A stretch of 64,000 nt of DNA from Nocardia sp. NBC_01730 (GTDB taxonomy: Bacteria > Actinomycetota > Actinomycetes > Mycobacteriales > Mycobacteriaceae): NCBI RefSeq assembly GCF_035920445.1, contig NZ_CP109162.1:310001-374000 (forward strand), in the 5' to 3' direction. The position numbers and the translations under genes were made by a program. Within the stretch, counting starts at the first letter, position 1; every line of letters starts with the position of its first letter. This document shows positions 7,558 to 16,292 of the stretch, one piece after another. The notes under the pieces were generated by a model that did no database searches, was not told the DNA's origin, and saw only the letters and a program-made list of their open reading frames with translations.

Positions 7558-10437
7558 TTACTGATCCTTATCCGGAACGATCACCAGCAGCGGGCGCACC
7601 AGCTGCTGGGTGGGGGCGAGGGATTCGGCGAGGCGTTGCTCTTCGACGATCCGCCGGGAAAGCTTGGCCACCTTGCTCTTCTGACTGCCGAACAATTCCA
7701 GCTGCTCGGCGCCGTCGTGCCAGCGGTCCGCACGTCGGCGCCACTGCGCCAACCGTTCGTTCGCGGTCTTCTCCTGCTCGGCGAGGACCATCGACATGGC
7801 ACTGCGTGCGTTGGCCACCGCGATTGGCACCAGCGGGCGGTATCGGTCGAGGTCGCCCACCGGGCCCGGATTCGGTGTGCCGGGACGCAGACCGGTGTCG
7901 GTGCTCAGGAATTCGAGATCCGCGCGGGGTTCGACGATGCAGAAGTCGGGATTGTCGAGGTTGGGGAACTCGGCGGTGCTGAAAACGCGCGAGATCAACT
8001 GGCCGCGTCGGTTCATCAACGTGCTCATCAGCAGCACGGCCGGGGCGTCGACGTTGCCGCGGATGACGAAGATCTGATTGCGGCCGAGCGCGCTCAATGC
8101 CCGGTCGCTGGCCCAGTCGAGCACCGGATGCAGCGGGCCGAGGAAATGCGCCTCCGGCCAAGTGGTGTTGTTGATGCCCTTGCCTTCACGCGCCACCCGC
8201 AGCTGTTCGGCGCCGACCGCGGCGGAGGTCGCGAGCTTGAGTCGTTGCAGCACCCGTCCCTCGGTGAGGTAGTTCTGCGGCAGCTGTCCGAGCCGCTGGC
8301 GCAGATCCTTCGGCGGGACGAGCTCGGCGATGGCGTAGTTGCGGTGGATGGTCCACCCCACGCCGCCGTCGTCCGGGTGCGCGTGTGGCGCGTCGTCGAA
8401 CGCGGCCAGCAGGGCTTCGTCGAGGAAACTGATGTCGTCGGCGTAGAGGCTGTGGCGTGGTGCGTCCGGCAGTGGCGCCGGCTCTTCGGCGGCGGCGTCG
8501 AACTGGGCGAACAGGGCGTCGAGGTCATCGCCCTCGGCGATTTCTTCGATCGTGCGTACCTGCTCGTCCAGGGTGGTGCGGCGGGCGAGCACATCGCGGA
8601 TCGCGGACTCTTCCTCGCCCACACTGTGTTTGCCCATCAGCGAAGCGACATCACCGAGCGTGCCGTGCGCCTGGTTCTCCCGCTCGAGCAGGCGTGACAG
8701 CACACGAAGGTCGCCGGAGAAATCCGGGTCGGAAGGTTGCAAGATCAGTGAGGAGATCACTGGCGAATGTCGCTGACCATAGCGGTCGATGCGGCCGTTT
8801 CGCTGCTCGATGCGGATGAGCGACCACGGGATGTCGTAATGGATCAGGTGGTGGCATTGGGCGTGCAGGTTCACGCCTTCGGAGGCGACGTCTCCGGTGA
8901 CGAGCACCCGGATGGGGGAGGTCTCCAACTTGAAATTGTCGACCACCTTCTGCTGCTCGGTGTCGGACATGCCGCCGTACAGCATCACCACGTTCTCCGG
9001 CTTCAGACCCAACGCGGCGGGCAACAGTCCGGTCAGCCACGTCAAGGTGGCGATCCGTTCGGCGAACACCACCGCACGGGTGCTCGACCCCGCGCCGACG
9101 CCGATCTGGGCCAGTCGACCGACCAACGCGGCCTGTTTTCCCGCTAATTCGTTATATGCCTTCGCGTTCAGCTCATCGAGGGTGTCCAGTGCGGCCAGTT
9201 CTGCGGGACTCGGCGGAGTCGATTTCGTGTCGCTCTTGGGTGCGCGGCGCTGGGCGATCGTCTCGGCCAAGGCGGCGGGGGAGGACAGGAACGCTTTCGC
9301 CAGCGTCCACGGGAACAGCGTCTTGGCTTCACCCGAATACGGTGAGGAACCCGACTCCGGATGCAGCCAGGTCCGGGAAAGCTCCTGCGCCACGGCGTCT
9401 TCCGCACGGGAGGGAGCGACGAGCAGGTGCACGGGTTCGGCGCGCTGTGCCCAATCCGCGCCGACCTCCGCCGCCACCTCCTCGTGATGGCGATGACGGC
9501 GGATCACGAGCGAGGAGACATCCTCCTTGGTGAACGTTCCATCGGCCTTCACCGAGGTCGGGTCGAGCATGCGTAGCAGTTCCGCGAACGACTCGTCCTT
9601 GCCGTTGTGCGGGGTGGCCGAGGCCAAGATCAACGCCTCGGTGTTGGGGGCCAGGATTCGGGCGAGTTCGTTGTTCTGGGTGCCGACGTTGGTGAGGTTG
9701 TGCGACTCGTCGATCACCACGGCATCCCAGTGCTGCCGTTCGAGGTGTGCCTTGTAGCGCGGGCTCTTCAACGTGTCGATCGAGATGATCGCCCGTTTGA
9801 AATAGGTGAACGGATTGCGGGTGGCGGGCAGTTTCTGGCGCACCTTCTGAATGCCCGCCGAGTCGAGGCGGACGAACGGCAACGCGAACCGGCACCACAG
9901 TTCGTGCTGCATCTGCTCGAGCACATGCTTCGGGCTGACGATCAGGATGCGCTCGCCCCTGCCGCGTCGTACCAGCTCCGCCAGGATCATGCCGATCTCC
10001 AACGTCTTGCCGAGACCCACCGCGTCGGCGATCAAGATGCGCGGCCGAATATGCTGGGGATCAAGAGCTTTCGCCACTGCAGCGCGCTGATAGCCGAGCG
10101 AGTCGGCCAGCATCCCGGTTGACACGGTCAGCGTCTGATCGCCATAGGGGAACGGCGTTTTGCGCAGCAACGACTCCAACCACAGCCGGGAATCGCGGTA
10201 GCCCGACGAACCGTCCGCGACCACCTGCGCCCGCGCCGGATCGAGCGCCTTGATGTCGTCCAGGCTCGCATAGAAGGTGGCGGTGGTGTCGGCCACCAGC
10301 TCCGAGAGTCCGCGAACCCGCACCAGCCGCCCGTCGGAACCGACCTCGGTGGAGGTGACCAGCCACTCCTCGTCGCGGACCACGACAATGGAGCCTGGGG
10401 CGACCTCGAGTGAGTCGCGGGATTCGACGTTGGTCAT
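7558..10437 (-). CDS. SNF2/RapA-type DEAD/DEAH helicase of the defence operon (DrmD-like)
   Basis: Superfamily 2 helicase of 959 residues. Numbered from the chosen ATG, Walker A DAVGLGKT is at 138-145, motif II DESH at 243-246, motif III SATPHNG near 273-279 and motif VI QRNGRIDRYGQ at 545-555. All ATPase motifs are intact. A 400-residue C-terminal extension has no motif I recognise. I prefer ATG 10437, which has AGGAG 9 nt upstream, over ATG 10473, which has no ribosome site. The next gene, the methyltransferase, starts 2 bp after this stop. SNF2 helicases paired with a large adenine methylase occur in class 1 DISARM (DrmD/DrmMI), and I infer a comparable DNA-translocating role here. HepA/RapA-like RNA-polymerase recycling is unlikely in this context. 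Confidence 0.85.
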   Translation of the reverse strand: MTNVESRDSLEVAPGSIVVVRDEEWLVTSTEVGSDGRLVRVRGLSELVADTTATFYASLDDIKALDPARAQVVADGSSGYRDSRLWLESLLRKTPFPYGDQTLTVSTGMLADSLGYQRAAVAKALDPQHIRPRILIADAVGLGKTLEIGMILAELVRRGRGERILIVSPKHVLEQMQHELWCRFALPFVRLDSAGIQKVRQKLPATRNPFTYFKRAIISIDTLKSPRYKAHLERQHWDAVVIDESHNLTNVGTQNNELARILAPNTEALILASATPHNGKDESFAELLRMLDPTSVKADGTFTKEDVSSLVIRRHRHHEEVAAEVGADWAQRAEPVHLLVAPSRAEDAVAQELSRTWLHPESGSSPYSGEAKTLFPWTLAKAFLSSPAALAETIAQRRAPKSDTKSTPPSPAELAALDTLDELNAKAYNELAGKQAALVGRLAQIGVGAGSSTRAVVFAERIATLTWLTGLLPAALGLKPENVVMLYGGMSDTEQQKVVDNFKLETSPIRVLVTGDVASEGVNLHAQCHHLIHYDIPWSLIRIEQRNGRIDRYGQRHSPVISSLILQPSDPDFSGDLRVLSRLLERENQAHGTLGDVASLMGKHSVGEEESAIRDVLARRTTLDEQVRTIEEIAEGDDLDALFAQFDAAAEEPAPLPDAPRHSLYADDISFLDEALLAAFDDAPHAHPDDGGVGWTIHRNYAIAELVPPKDLRQRLGQLPQNYLTEGRVLQRLKLATSAAVGAEQLRVAREGKGINNTTWPEAHFLGPLHPVLDWASDRALSALGRNQIFVIRGNVDAPAVLLMSTLMNRRGQLISRVFSTAEFPNLDNPDFCIVEPRADLEFLSTDTGLRPGTPNPGPVGDLDRYRPLVPIAVANARSAMSMVLAEQEKTANERLAQWRRRADRWHDGAEQLELFGSQKSKVAKLSRRIVEEQRLAESLAPTQQLVRPLLVIVPDKDQ

Positions 10438-10677
10438 TCGACGGTGCTCCTGGTGGATGGAACGGATCGGCATACAAACTTAGTTCGGCGACGATGCGGC
10501 CGGCGTCCGCCCTGCTCGTGAGCTGATCCGGGTCCAGCGGATCGCATCCGCGCGGAGTGGGCTAACACCACATCGACCGGCGTATCGGCGTGTTACATCC
10601 AAACGCCCGCCGTCCGCTATGCAATGGGCTGGTCGAGCGTGGACGGGCCGAATGCTTGGGTGCTGCGACTGCCGTCG

Positions 10678-12210
10678 TCAGGGGTGCGGGTCCGCCGCTC
10701 GTAGCAACTCCAGCAATCCGGTGACCGCGGCGAACTTCTCCTCGGCAACCGGGTCGGGGGCGAAGTGCATCAGTTCGTTGCGCATCTTCCGCACCGCCTC
10801 CAGCAGGTCGACGAACTGTTCGTGATCGAGTTTCCAACCGATTTTCGACCACCACTCCGGCTTCTTCAGCAGATGGACGTAGTTTCCGAAAGTCAGGTTG
10901 GACGGCTGTTTGACCCACGACTGCGCCTTGACCGCCTTCTTCACCTCTTCGAAGTCCAGCGTGTCCACCGCCCGTCGAAGCCGGTTCTCCGCTTCCTCGA
11001 CGAGCAGGAAAGGCCGCGCCAGCGTGCCGAACTGCGCGGTCAGGTCGGAGGCGGTGAGGATGCCGGTGACCTGGGTGCGATCGGTACTGCGCACCAGAAT
11101 GAATCCACGTTCGCGGATCGCGTCGATCTGGTCGAGGAGCAGCGCGTCGTGGTCGACCGGCGAAATGGAGATCGTGGTGCTGCGCAGCGAGGGCGAATCG
11201 GAGGCGATATGAGCCCGACCGATCGATTCCCAGGTGATGGCTCCGTGATACGTGCCCTCCGCGTCGATCACAGCGACCTGCGAAAAATTGCGTTGCAGCA
11301 TCAGTGTTTTGACGAAGGTCAGCGTGTCGGTCGGTGCCACCGAAACCAGCTTCGCCGGGAGCCCGTCGAGGCGGCGGGTCATCGGCTCGCGCTCGGTGAC
11401 GTCCTCGACATCCTCGGCCGTGATCTCGGCGGCGGGATCATCCGGTTCGGTGCCGAGTTGGACGAGTGCGACCGGATCGCTCAGCGACCCCTCGGTGAAC
11501 GGTGGACGGGTGGTGAGCCCGGCCGCGGCGAGATCGGCCTTCACCGCGTCGATCACCGGCGCGGTCCGCCGTTCGGCATCCCAATGGCCGAGCAGACCGC
11601 GAATCGTCAGGGTCTTGGGATCGGCGGGATCGCGCTCAGCAGCCGCCTTTAGCAGCTCGGACGCACTGGTCACCACTTCGTCGCCCGCGAAGCCGGGATC
11701 GGTGCCGTGCTCGGCGAGATGAGCGATCCGCCGGACCGCGTCGTTGCGGCTCAGCCCGCACACGGTCAGCAGTGAGCCGAGGCTGGCCCGCAGGTCCGGG
11801 CGAATCGAGTCCCAGGCGACGTCGGTGCGTCGCCAGTCGACAGGGCGAACTTGTCGGAAATCCGCTGATTCGCCCGTTCGATACTGATAGGGGCCGCTGA
11901 CGTACCCGATCGCCACCGAGCCGGGGTGCCGTTTGAGCGGCATGACGACCAGGTCACCGACTTGGATTTCGGTATCGAACTTCCAGAGCTGCCCGGCCCA
12001 GTTGCCGATCGTGGCCCGTCCGGCGGCCGGGTACGCCGACTGGAGGCCCGCGACCAAGTCCTCCCAGGTGGCGAATGCCGCAAGGTCCCCGATCTCGACC
12101 CAGCCGATAACCGCGAGACCCTCGCGCAGCGCACGCATCTCACGTTCGCCGTCGCTGCCGCCGCGAATCAGCCATGCTTGCCGACTGTGCTCCACCGGTA
12201 CCTCGTTCAC
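10678..12210 (-). CDS. EVE-like / tandem CBS / HEPN domain protein
   Basis: 510 residues from GTG 12210, chosen because GGAGGAG lies 6 nt upstream; an in-frame ATG at 12312 has no such site. Residues 13-114 (AWLIRGG, IGNWAGQLWKF, VGDLVVMPLK) resemble the N-terminal PUA/EVE-like domain found in front of Mrr-type nucleases. Residues about 276-396 are two CBS repeats, which in other proteins bind adenine nucleotides. Residues 406-506 form a HEPN-type helical domain ending in RNELMH (477-482), the R-N-X3-H signature of HEPN ribonucleases. I infer a sensor-effector: modified base or nucleotide signal in, RNA cleavage out. It is the first gene of the leftward cluster, about 240 bp upstream of the helicase. 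Domain calls come from motifs only. Confidence 0.72.
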   Translation of the reverse strand: MNEVPVEHSRQAWLIRGGSDGEREMRALREGLAVIGWVEIGDLAAFATWEDLVAGLQSAYPAAGRATIGNWAGQLWKFDTEIQVGDLVVMPLKRHPGSVAIGYVSGPYQYRTGESADFRQVRPVDWRRTDVAWDSIRPDLRASLGSLLTVCGLSRNDAVRRIAHLAEHGTDPGFAGDEVVTSASELLKAAAERDPADPKTLTIRGLLGHWDAERRTAPVIDAVKADLAAAGLTTRPPFTEGSLSDPVALVQLGTEPDDPAAEITAEDVEDVTEREPMTRRLDGLPAKLVSVAPTDTLTFVKTLMLQRNFSQVAVIDAEGTYHGAITWESIGRAHIASDSPSLRSTTISISPVDHDALLLDQIDAIRERGFILVRSTDRTQVTGILTASDLTAQFGTLARPFLLVEEAENRLRRAVDTLDFEEVKKAVKAQSWVKQPSNLTFGNYVHLLKKPEWWSKIGWKLDHEQFVDLLEAVRKMRNELMHFAPDPVAEEKFAAVTGLLELLRAADPHP

Positions 12211-12578
12211 ATCGGTCTCCTCCCACTCCGACGGATCTGCCGCTGTTCGGGCCCGTATGCGCTCTGAGCCGTTGGCGACGGCGATCGTATCGCGAGAATG
12301 ATTGCGCTGCATCGCTGTTTGCTGCCGATTGTGGGCGAGCGGTGCCGACCGATTTCGACCAGAACGAGGAGCGGTCCGGCTCGATAATGCCGTCTGAAGC
12401 CCGCGAGCGGTCGCTGCACCCGAGCTCGAACGTCATGACTCCCCTTCGATCTTGTCTATGAGCCCATTATGTCCAGAGCAGGTCCGTGCCGGGTAGGTTT
12501 TCACGAACGAGCCCGTCGGGATGTTGTGTCGAAATGCTGTGCGACACAGCTTGTTTCGAGGATATTCGACTCGTCCGG
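12211..12578 (-). other. Upstream region of the defence operon with a small unplaced frame
   Basis: On the minus strand CATAAT (near 12463-12468) resembles a -10 element, followed by AAGGGGAG just before an ATG at 12436. That ATG opens a 98-codon frame (12436 to 12140) that overlaps the start of the HEPN gene in another register and matches nothing I know. It may be a leader or simply the 5' untranslated region. No other gene is supported in this stretch. Confidence 0.35.
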
Positions 12579-12667
12579 CTACTTGGCAACCGCGGCGAAC
12601 CACAACACACCCTCACCGACCGGGATCCGGGTGGCATCGGACATCCACAACTTGTTCGGGGCGTCGA
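12579..12667 (-). mobile_element. Remnant of an IS3-type transposase
   Basis: The frame reads PNKLWMSDATRI then GEGVLWFAAV before TAG at 12579-12581. This resembles the catalytic-core entry of IS3-family OrfB (PN-LW--DIT------G-LY-A-V). Only about 30 codons survive, there is no start and no terminal repeats were found. The call rests on one short motif. Confidence 0.4.
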
Positions 12668-12874
12668 CTTCGATGGAGTCGCCGGAGACGTCGGTCGCTG
12701 CCCAAACGCGGTTACGGTCGTCTCCCGCAGCGCCTCGAGGATTCCTGCGTCGGTCAGTCGTCCCAGGGCTCGGTAAGTGCTGGCGTCGGTGGTTCCGGCG
12801 ATCCGTTGTGCGGTGCCGACATTGAATTCGGCGTGCCGAGCAGCGCCGCGAGCAGCTTCTCGTCCGCCGAGTTC
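12668..12874 (-). pseudogene. Decayed C-terminal end of a Fic-family protein
   Basis: Three register changes are needed to read it: DEKLLAALLGTP, then FNVGTAQRIAGTTDAS with TYRALGRLTDAGILEAL, then DRNRVWAATDV. Joined, these match the winged-helix tail that follows the catalytic domain in actinobacterial Fic proteins. The Fic catalytic motif itself is absent. It abuts the transposase-like remnant on one side and the osmolyte-binding gene on the other, marking a recombination-prone edge of the defence island. Confidence 0.5.
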
Positions 12875-12881
12875 GCGCGAT

Positions 12882-13895
12882 TCACCCGGCCGCGACAAAC
12901 CCCTTGTTCACCAGCCAATCCCGCGCGACGGCCGCGATATCCTCGCCGTCCACGTCGATGCGTCGGTTGAGTTCCATGACCTCGTCGTTGGTCAGCGCCT
13001 GGGAGACCGGGGTCATGATCTGTTCGATCTCGGGGTGTTGGCGGGCGAGGTCGGTCGAGAGGGTGACGGCCGGGTTGTAGTGCGGGAAGAAGGACCGGTT
13101 GTCGGTGAGCAGTACCAAGTCGAGTCCTTTGATGCGACCGTCGGTGGTGTAGACCTCGCCGAACAGGCATTCGGTGCCGCTCGCGGTGGCGTTGTAGATG
13201 ATGCCGGTCTGAAGCACTGAGCGGAATACCGTGGCAGGGTCGAGGCCGTATGCCTGGGCCATTCCGGGGAAGCCGTCTCGGCGGACGTTGAATTCGGTGT
13301 CGACGCAGGTTTTGGCTTGGGCCGGTGTAGTTTTGGCGAGTTCGGCGTACTGGGACAGCGTGCGGACGCCGGTACGTTCGACAACGGCCTTGCTGGCCGC
13401 CAGCGCGTAAGTGTTGTCCATCGGAGCCAGTGCCACCCAGTCGATGTTGTTCTCGGCGACGTCCGCGTCGCGCACGGCCTTGAACTGTTCCATCGGGTCG
13501 GGCAGGGGCTTCTCATGGCCGAGATAATTGATCCAGCCGTTGCCGGTGTACTCGTAGGTGAGCTGCACCTGGCCGGAGAGTTGGGCGGCGCGGGTGCTCT
13601 GCGAGCCCACGATGGATGTCAGGTCCCGGATCTCGGCGCCTGCGGCTTGCAGCGAGAACGCGAGTATGTAGCCGAGGAGGACTTGTTCGGTGAATTCCTT
13701 CGAGCCGACGGTCAGGGTGACACCAGTGAGGTTGTCGTTGTGCTGGATGGAACCAGGGTTCATGGTGAACGGGAGGGAGGAGCCGGCCTGCAGGCCGCAT
13801 GCGGCGGCGAACGTGGTCGCGGCCACGATGAGCGCAAGGCAGTACCAGCGTCGTGGAGTTGTCCGCCGATGTCGCCTCGAGCGGTGCCGCCTCAT
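12882..13895 (-). CDS. Osmoprotectant/quaternary-amine ABC substrate-binding lipoprotein (OpuAC/ProX-like)
   Basis: 337 residues from ATG 13895; TTG 13946 would add an unlikely leader. An Arg-rich start, a hydrophobic segment and the lipobox FAAAC predict an exported, lipid-anchored protein. The mature part starts VTLTVGSKEFTEQVLLGYILA, the usual opening of glycine betaine/choline-binding proteins, and contains YEYTGNGWINYLG and a closing IDVDGEDIAAVARDWLVNKGF. It probably delivers compatible solutes such as betaine, carnitine or choline to an ABC importer. No permease or ATPase gene is adjacent, so it is orphaned here and must share components encoded elsewhere or be a relic of a larger locus. 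The substrate is inferred. Confidence 0.8.
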   Translation of the reverse strand: MRRHRSRRHRRTTPRRWYCLALIVAATTFAAACGLQAGSSLPFTMNPGSIQHNDNLTGVTLTVGSKEFTEQVLLGYILAFSLQAAGAEIRDLTSIVGSQSTRAAQLSGQVQLTYEYTGNGWINYLGHEKPLPDPMEQFKAVRDADVAENNIDWVALAPMDNTYALAASKAVVERTGVRTLSQYAELAKTTPAQAKTCVDTEFNVRRDGFPGMAQAYGLDPATVFRSVLQTGIIYNATASGTECLFGEVYTTDGRIKGLDLVLLTDNRSFFPHYNPAVTLSTDLARQHPEIEQIMTPVSQALTNDEVMELNRRIDVDGEDIAAVARDWLVNKGFVAAG

Positions 13896-14027
13896 GGCTG
13901 AACTCGTCTCATTGAAGCCCTTGACCTGGGGATTGCTTTGCGCCAATCCCAGCGCACTGTGTTCTCCATGCGAGTGACCCGCTCCTGGAATAGGTCGATC
14001 AGCGCGCGGAGTCGCCGGTGCCCGGGA

Positions 14028-14246
14028 TCACAGCTTCCTGACTCGGGTGGCTCGATAACGAAAGCTGTCCTGTCTGGCGGCCTCGTAGTGGAATTCGACG
14101 CGATCGCCCGCCTCCAATGCCAGGAATCCCGTGCCCTCGATGACGGAAAAGTGCACCCACACGTCGTGCCCGTCGGGCAACTCGGCCGATGCGATGGCGC
14201 CCCAACCCTTCTCGGCGTGGAAGAACTTGACAATGCCTCCGATCAT
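14028..14246 (-). CDS. Cold-shock domain protein
   Basis: 72 residues. IVKFFHAEKGWGAI carries a variant of the RNP1 motif (KGWGAI instead of KGFGFI) and DVWVHFSVIEG the RNP2-like VFVHFS segment, the two nucleic-acid-binding strands of a single OB-fold. Such proteins bind single-stranded RNA or DNA and act as RNA chaperones. ATG 14246 is favoured because it starts the fold directly; a GTG at 14264 is possible. It begins 19 bp after the acyl-CoA reductase stop and may be co-transcribed. The loss of both RNP1 aromatic Phe residues (Trp and Ala instead) is a divergence from CspA. Confidence 0.8.
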   Translation of the reverse strand: MIGGIVKFFHAEKGWGAIASAELPDGHDVWVHFSVIEGTGFLALEAGDRVEFHYEAARQDSFRYRATRVRKL

Positions 14247-14264
14247 CGTCCGATCATCGCGCAC

Positions 14265-16292
14265 CTACCACTGCAATCCCGGGACGATGCGGGCGACGCG
14301 CGCCGCGGGGCCGGGCATGGCCATGAGCGGCATGATGACCGGGGCGAGCACAGCGAGGGGACCGCGACTCCGGCGCGTGTCCGGCGCGGCGGGCTCCTTG
14401 GTCGCGAAATCGGTGTGGCCTTGCGCCGCACGGGATTCCCCGAACAGGCGGAAGCCCTGGTGCATGATCTGGCGCTTCACCGACGGCATCAGCAGCTCGA
14501 CCGCTTGGGCGAAGGTGCCGACCGGGGTATCGATCCGATGCGGACGGTCCTCCAGCGCGCGGATGACGATGGTGGCGGCCTGCTCCGGGTCGGGAACCGG
14601 AAGCGCGCGGTACAGGTCGGTCGGCGCGATCATCGGTGTGCGCACCAGCGGCATCCGCACCGAGGTGAACGTGATTCCGGCATCGCGGTTCTCGACCGCC
14701 GCGATCTCGCTGAAGTTGTCCAGCGCCGACTTGCTCGCCACATACGCGGCGAACCGGGGCACCTTGGTCTGCACCGCGATCGAGGAGATGTTGACCACAT
14801 GTCCGAAGTGGCGTGCCCGCATCGACGGAAGTAATCCGAGGATGAGCCGCACAGCGCCGAAGTAGTTCACCGCCATGGTGCGCTCGAAATCGTGCATCCG
14901 GTCGGTCGAGTTCAGCACCGAACGACGGATCGAGCGGCCGGCGTTGTTCACCAGGTAGTCGACGTGACCGTGGTCGTCGAGCACGCACTGCACGAGCTTC
15001 TCGACCGCATCGGAGTCGGTGATATCGCAGGGATAGGCATGTGCCACACCGCCTTCCGCGCGCACTGCGTCGGCGGCGGCGGCCAAGTCGTCATGTCCGC
15101 GGGCGACCATGAGCACTGTGGCGCCGCGCCGGGCGACCGCGTGCGCGGTGGCCAGACCGATGCCGGAGGAGGCGCCCGTGATGAGAACGACCCGGCCCGC
15201 AAGCGGATCACCGGTGAGGGATACCCGGCCGCGCTGCGGATCGAGGTGATCGCGCCAGTACTGCCACAGGCGCTCGGCGTAGCTGTCGAACGATGGCACG
15301 GTCAGGCCCGCGCCGCGCAGTTGGGCGCGGGTGGAGTCGCTGATGAAATCGGCCGAGAACGACGTGTGCGGCGCGACCTCGGCGGGAATGCCCAACTGCT
15401 CCAACAGGAAATCGCGCATGGCCGGGACACCGGGGATCTGCGCGAGCCCGCTGAGCGCGAGGCCGCTGCCGGGTACCGGGCCGACGCCGGACGGTGCGCC
15501 CGCCGCGGCGGCGAGTGCGCTGTAGATCTCGCTGAACGGCTGCGGCGCCGGGTTGACCAGGTGGAACGTGCGGCCGTCCAGGCCGGGGCGGCGGACCAGC
15601 TCGACCATGGCAGCGGAGACGTAGTCGACTGGGACGATGTTGGTCGCGCCGAGATCGGGCAGAGGTACCGGCAGATCGGTCGGCAGCGCGCCGAGCTTGG
15701 CGATGGCGGCGAAGAAATAGTACGGGCCGTCGATCTTGTCCATCTCGCCGGTGTGGGAATCGCCCACGATGATCGCGGGCCGGTACACCCGCCAGCGCAC
15801 GCCGCGCGACTCGCGAACGAGCTTCTCGGCGGCGAATTTTGTGCGGTGATACGGCGAGGTCAGCTGCTGTCCGAGATCGAAGTCCTCTTCGAAGAACTTG
15901 CCTTTGTGATCGCCCGCGACCGCGACGGAGGAGACGTGGTGCAGTACCGCGTCCAACTCTCGGGCCAGCGCAAGGACCGAGCGGGTGCCCGCGACGTTGG
16001 CGGCGTGCGCGGTGTCCTCGTCGGCGGTCATGTCATAGACGGCGCCCAGGTGGATGATGTGGTCGGCCGACGGCGCTTCGCAGGCCAGGCCGAGCCCGTC
16101 GGCGGTGAGGTCGCCGATCAGCGCGAAGACGCGCTCGCCGCCACGCCAACCCGCTGCGAGCTCGGTGAATTTTGCCAACGACGCCTCGCGCACCAGCACG
16201 TGCACGATCGCTTCGGGATCGCGATCCAGGAGATCCTGCACAACCCGCCGGCCCAAGAATCCGGTACCGCCTGTAACGATGTAGGAAGCCAT
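14265..16292 (-). CDS. Two-domain fatty acyl-CoA reductase / SDR (AcrA1-like)
   Basis: 675 residues from ATG 16292, which has AGGAGA just upstream; an in-frame ATG 39 nt earlier lacks a site. Residues 6-14 hold the NAD(P)-binding VTGGTGFLG of an extended SDR with YHRTK at 148-152. A second Rossmann domain begins with ITGASSGIG (372-379) and has YVASK at 517-521. This tandem layout is that of mycobacterial AcrA1 (Rv3391) and related acyl-CoA reductases, which reduce fatty acyl-CoA towards aldehyde or alcohol for wax esters. The first domain probably reduces the acyl thioester and the second the aldehyde (inference). Both catalytic Tyr-Lys pairs are present. A perfect inverted repeat lies 136 bp upstream. 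Confidence 0.82.
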   Translation of the reverse strand: MASYIVTGGTGFLGRRVVQDLLDRDPEAIVHVLVREASLAKFTELAAGWRGGERVFALIGDLTADGLGLACEAPSADHIIHLGAVYDMTADEDTAHAANVAGTRSVLALARELDAVLHHVSSVAVAGDHKGKFFEEDFDLGQQLTSPYHRTKFAAEKLVRESRGVRWRVYRPAIIVGDSHTGEMDKIDGPYYFFAAIAKLGALPTDLPVPLPDLGATNIVPVDYVSAAMVELVRRPGLDGRTFHLVNPAPQPFSEIYSALAAAAGAPSGVGPVPGSGLALSGLAQIPGVPAMRDFLLEQLGIPAEVAPHTSFSADFISDSTRAQLRGAGLTVPSFDSYAERLWQYWRDHLDPQRGRVSLTGDPLAGRVVLITGASSGIGLATAHAVARRGATVLMVARGHDDLAAAADAVRAEGGVAHAYPCDITDSDAVEKLVQCVLDDHGHVDYLVNNAGRSIRRSVLNSTDRMHDFERTMAVNYFGAVRLILGLLPSMRARHFGHVVNISSIAVQTKVPRFAAYVASKSALDNFSEIAAVENRDAGITFTSVRMPLVRTPMIAPTDLYRALPVPDPEQAATIVIRALEDRPHRIDTPVGTFAQAVELLMPSVKRQIMHQGFRLFGESRAAQGHTDFATKEPAAPDTRRSRGPLAVLAPVIMPLMAMPGPAARVARIVPGLQW

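Noticed and set aside
1245..10473. Calling the cluster a full class 1 DISARM system
   Set aside because: Only the helicase and methylase resemble DISARM parts. DrmA, DrmB and DrmC are not seen, and DarTG and the HEPN protein are not DISARM components.
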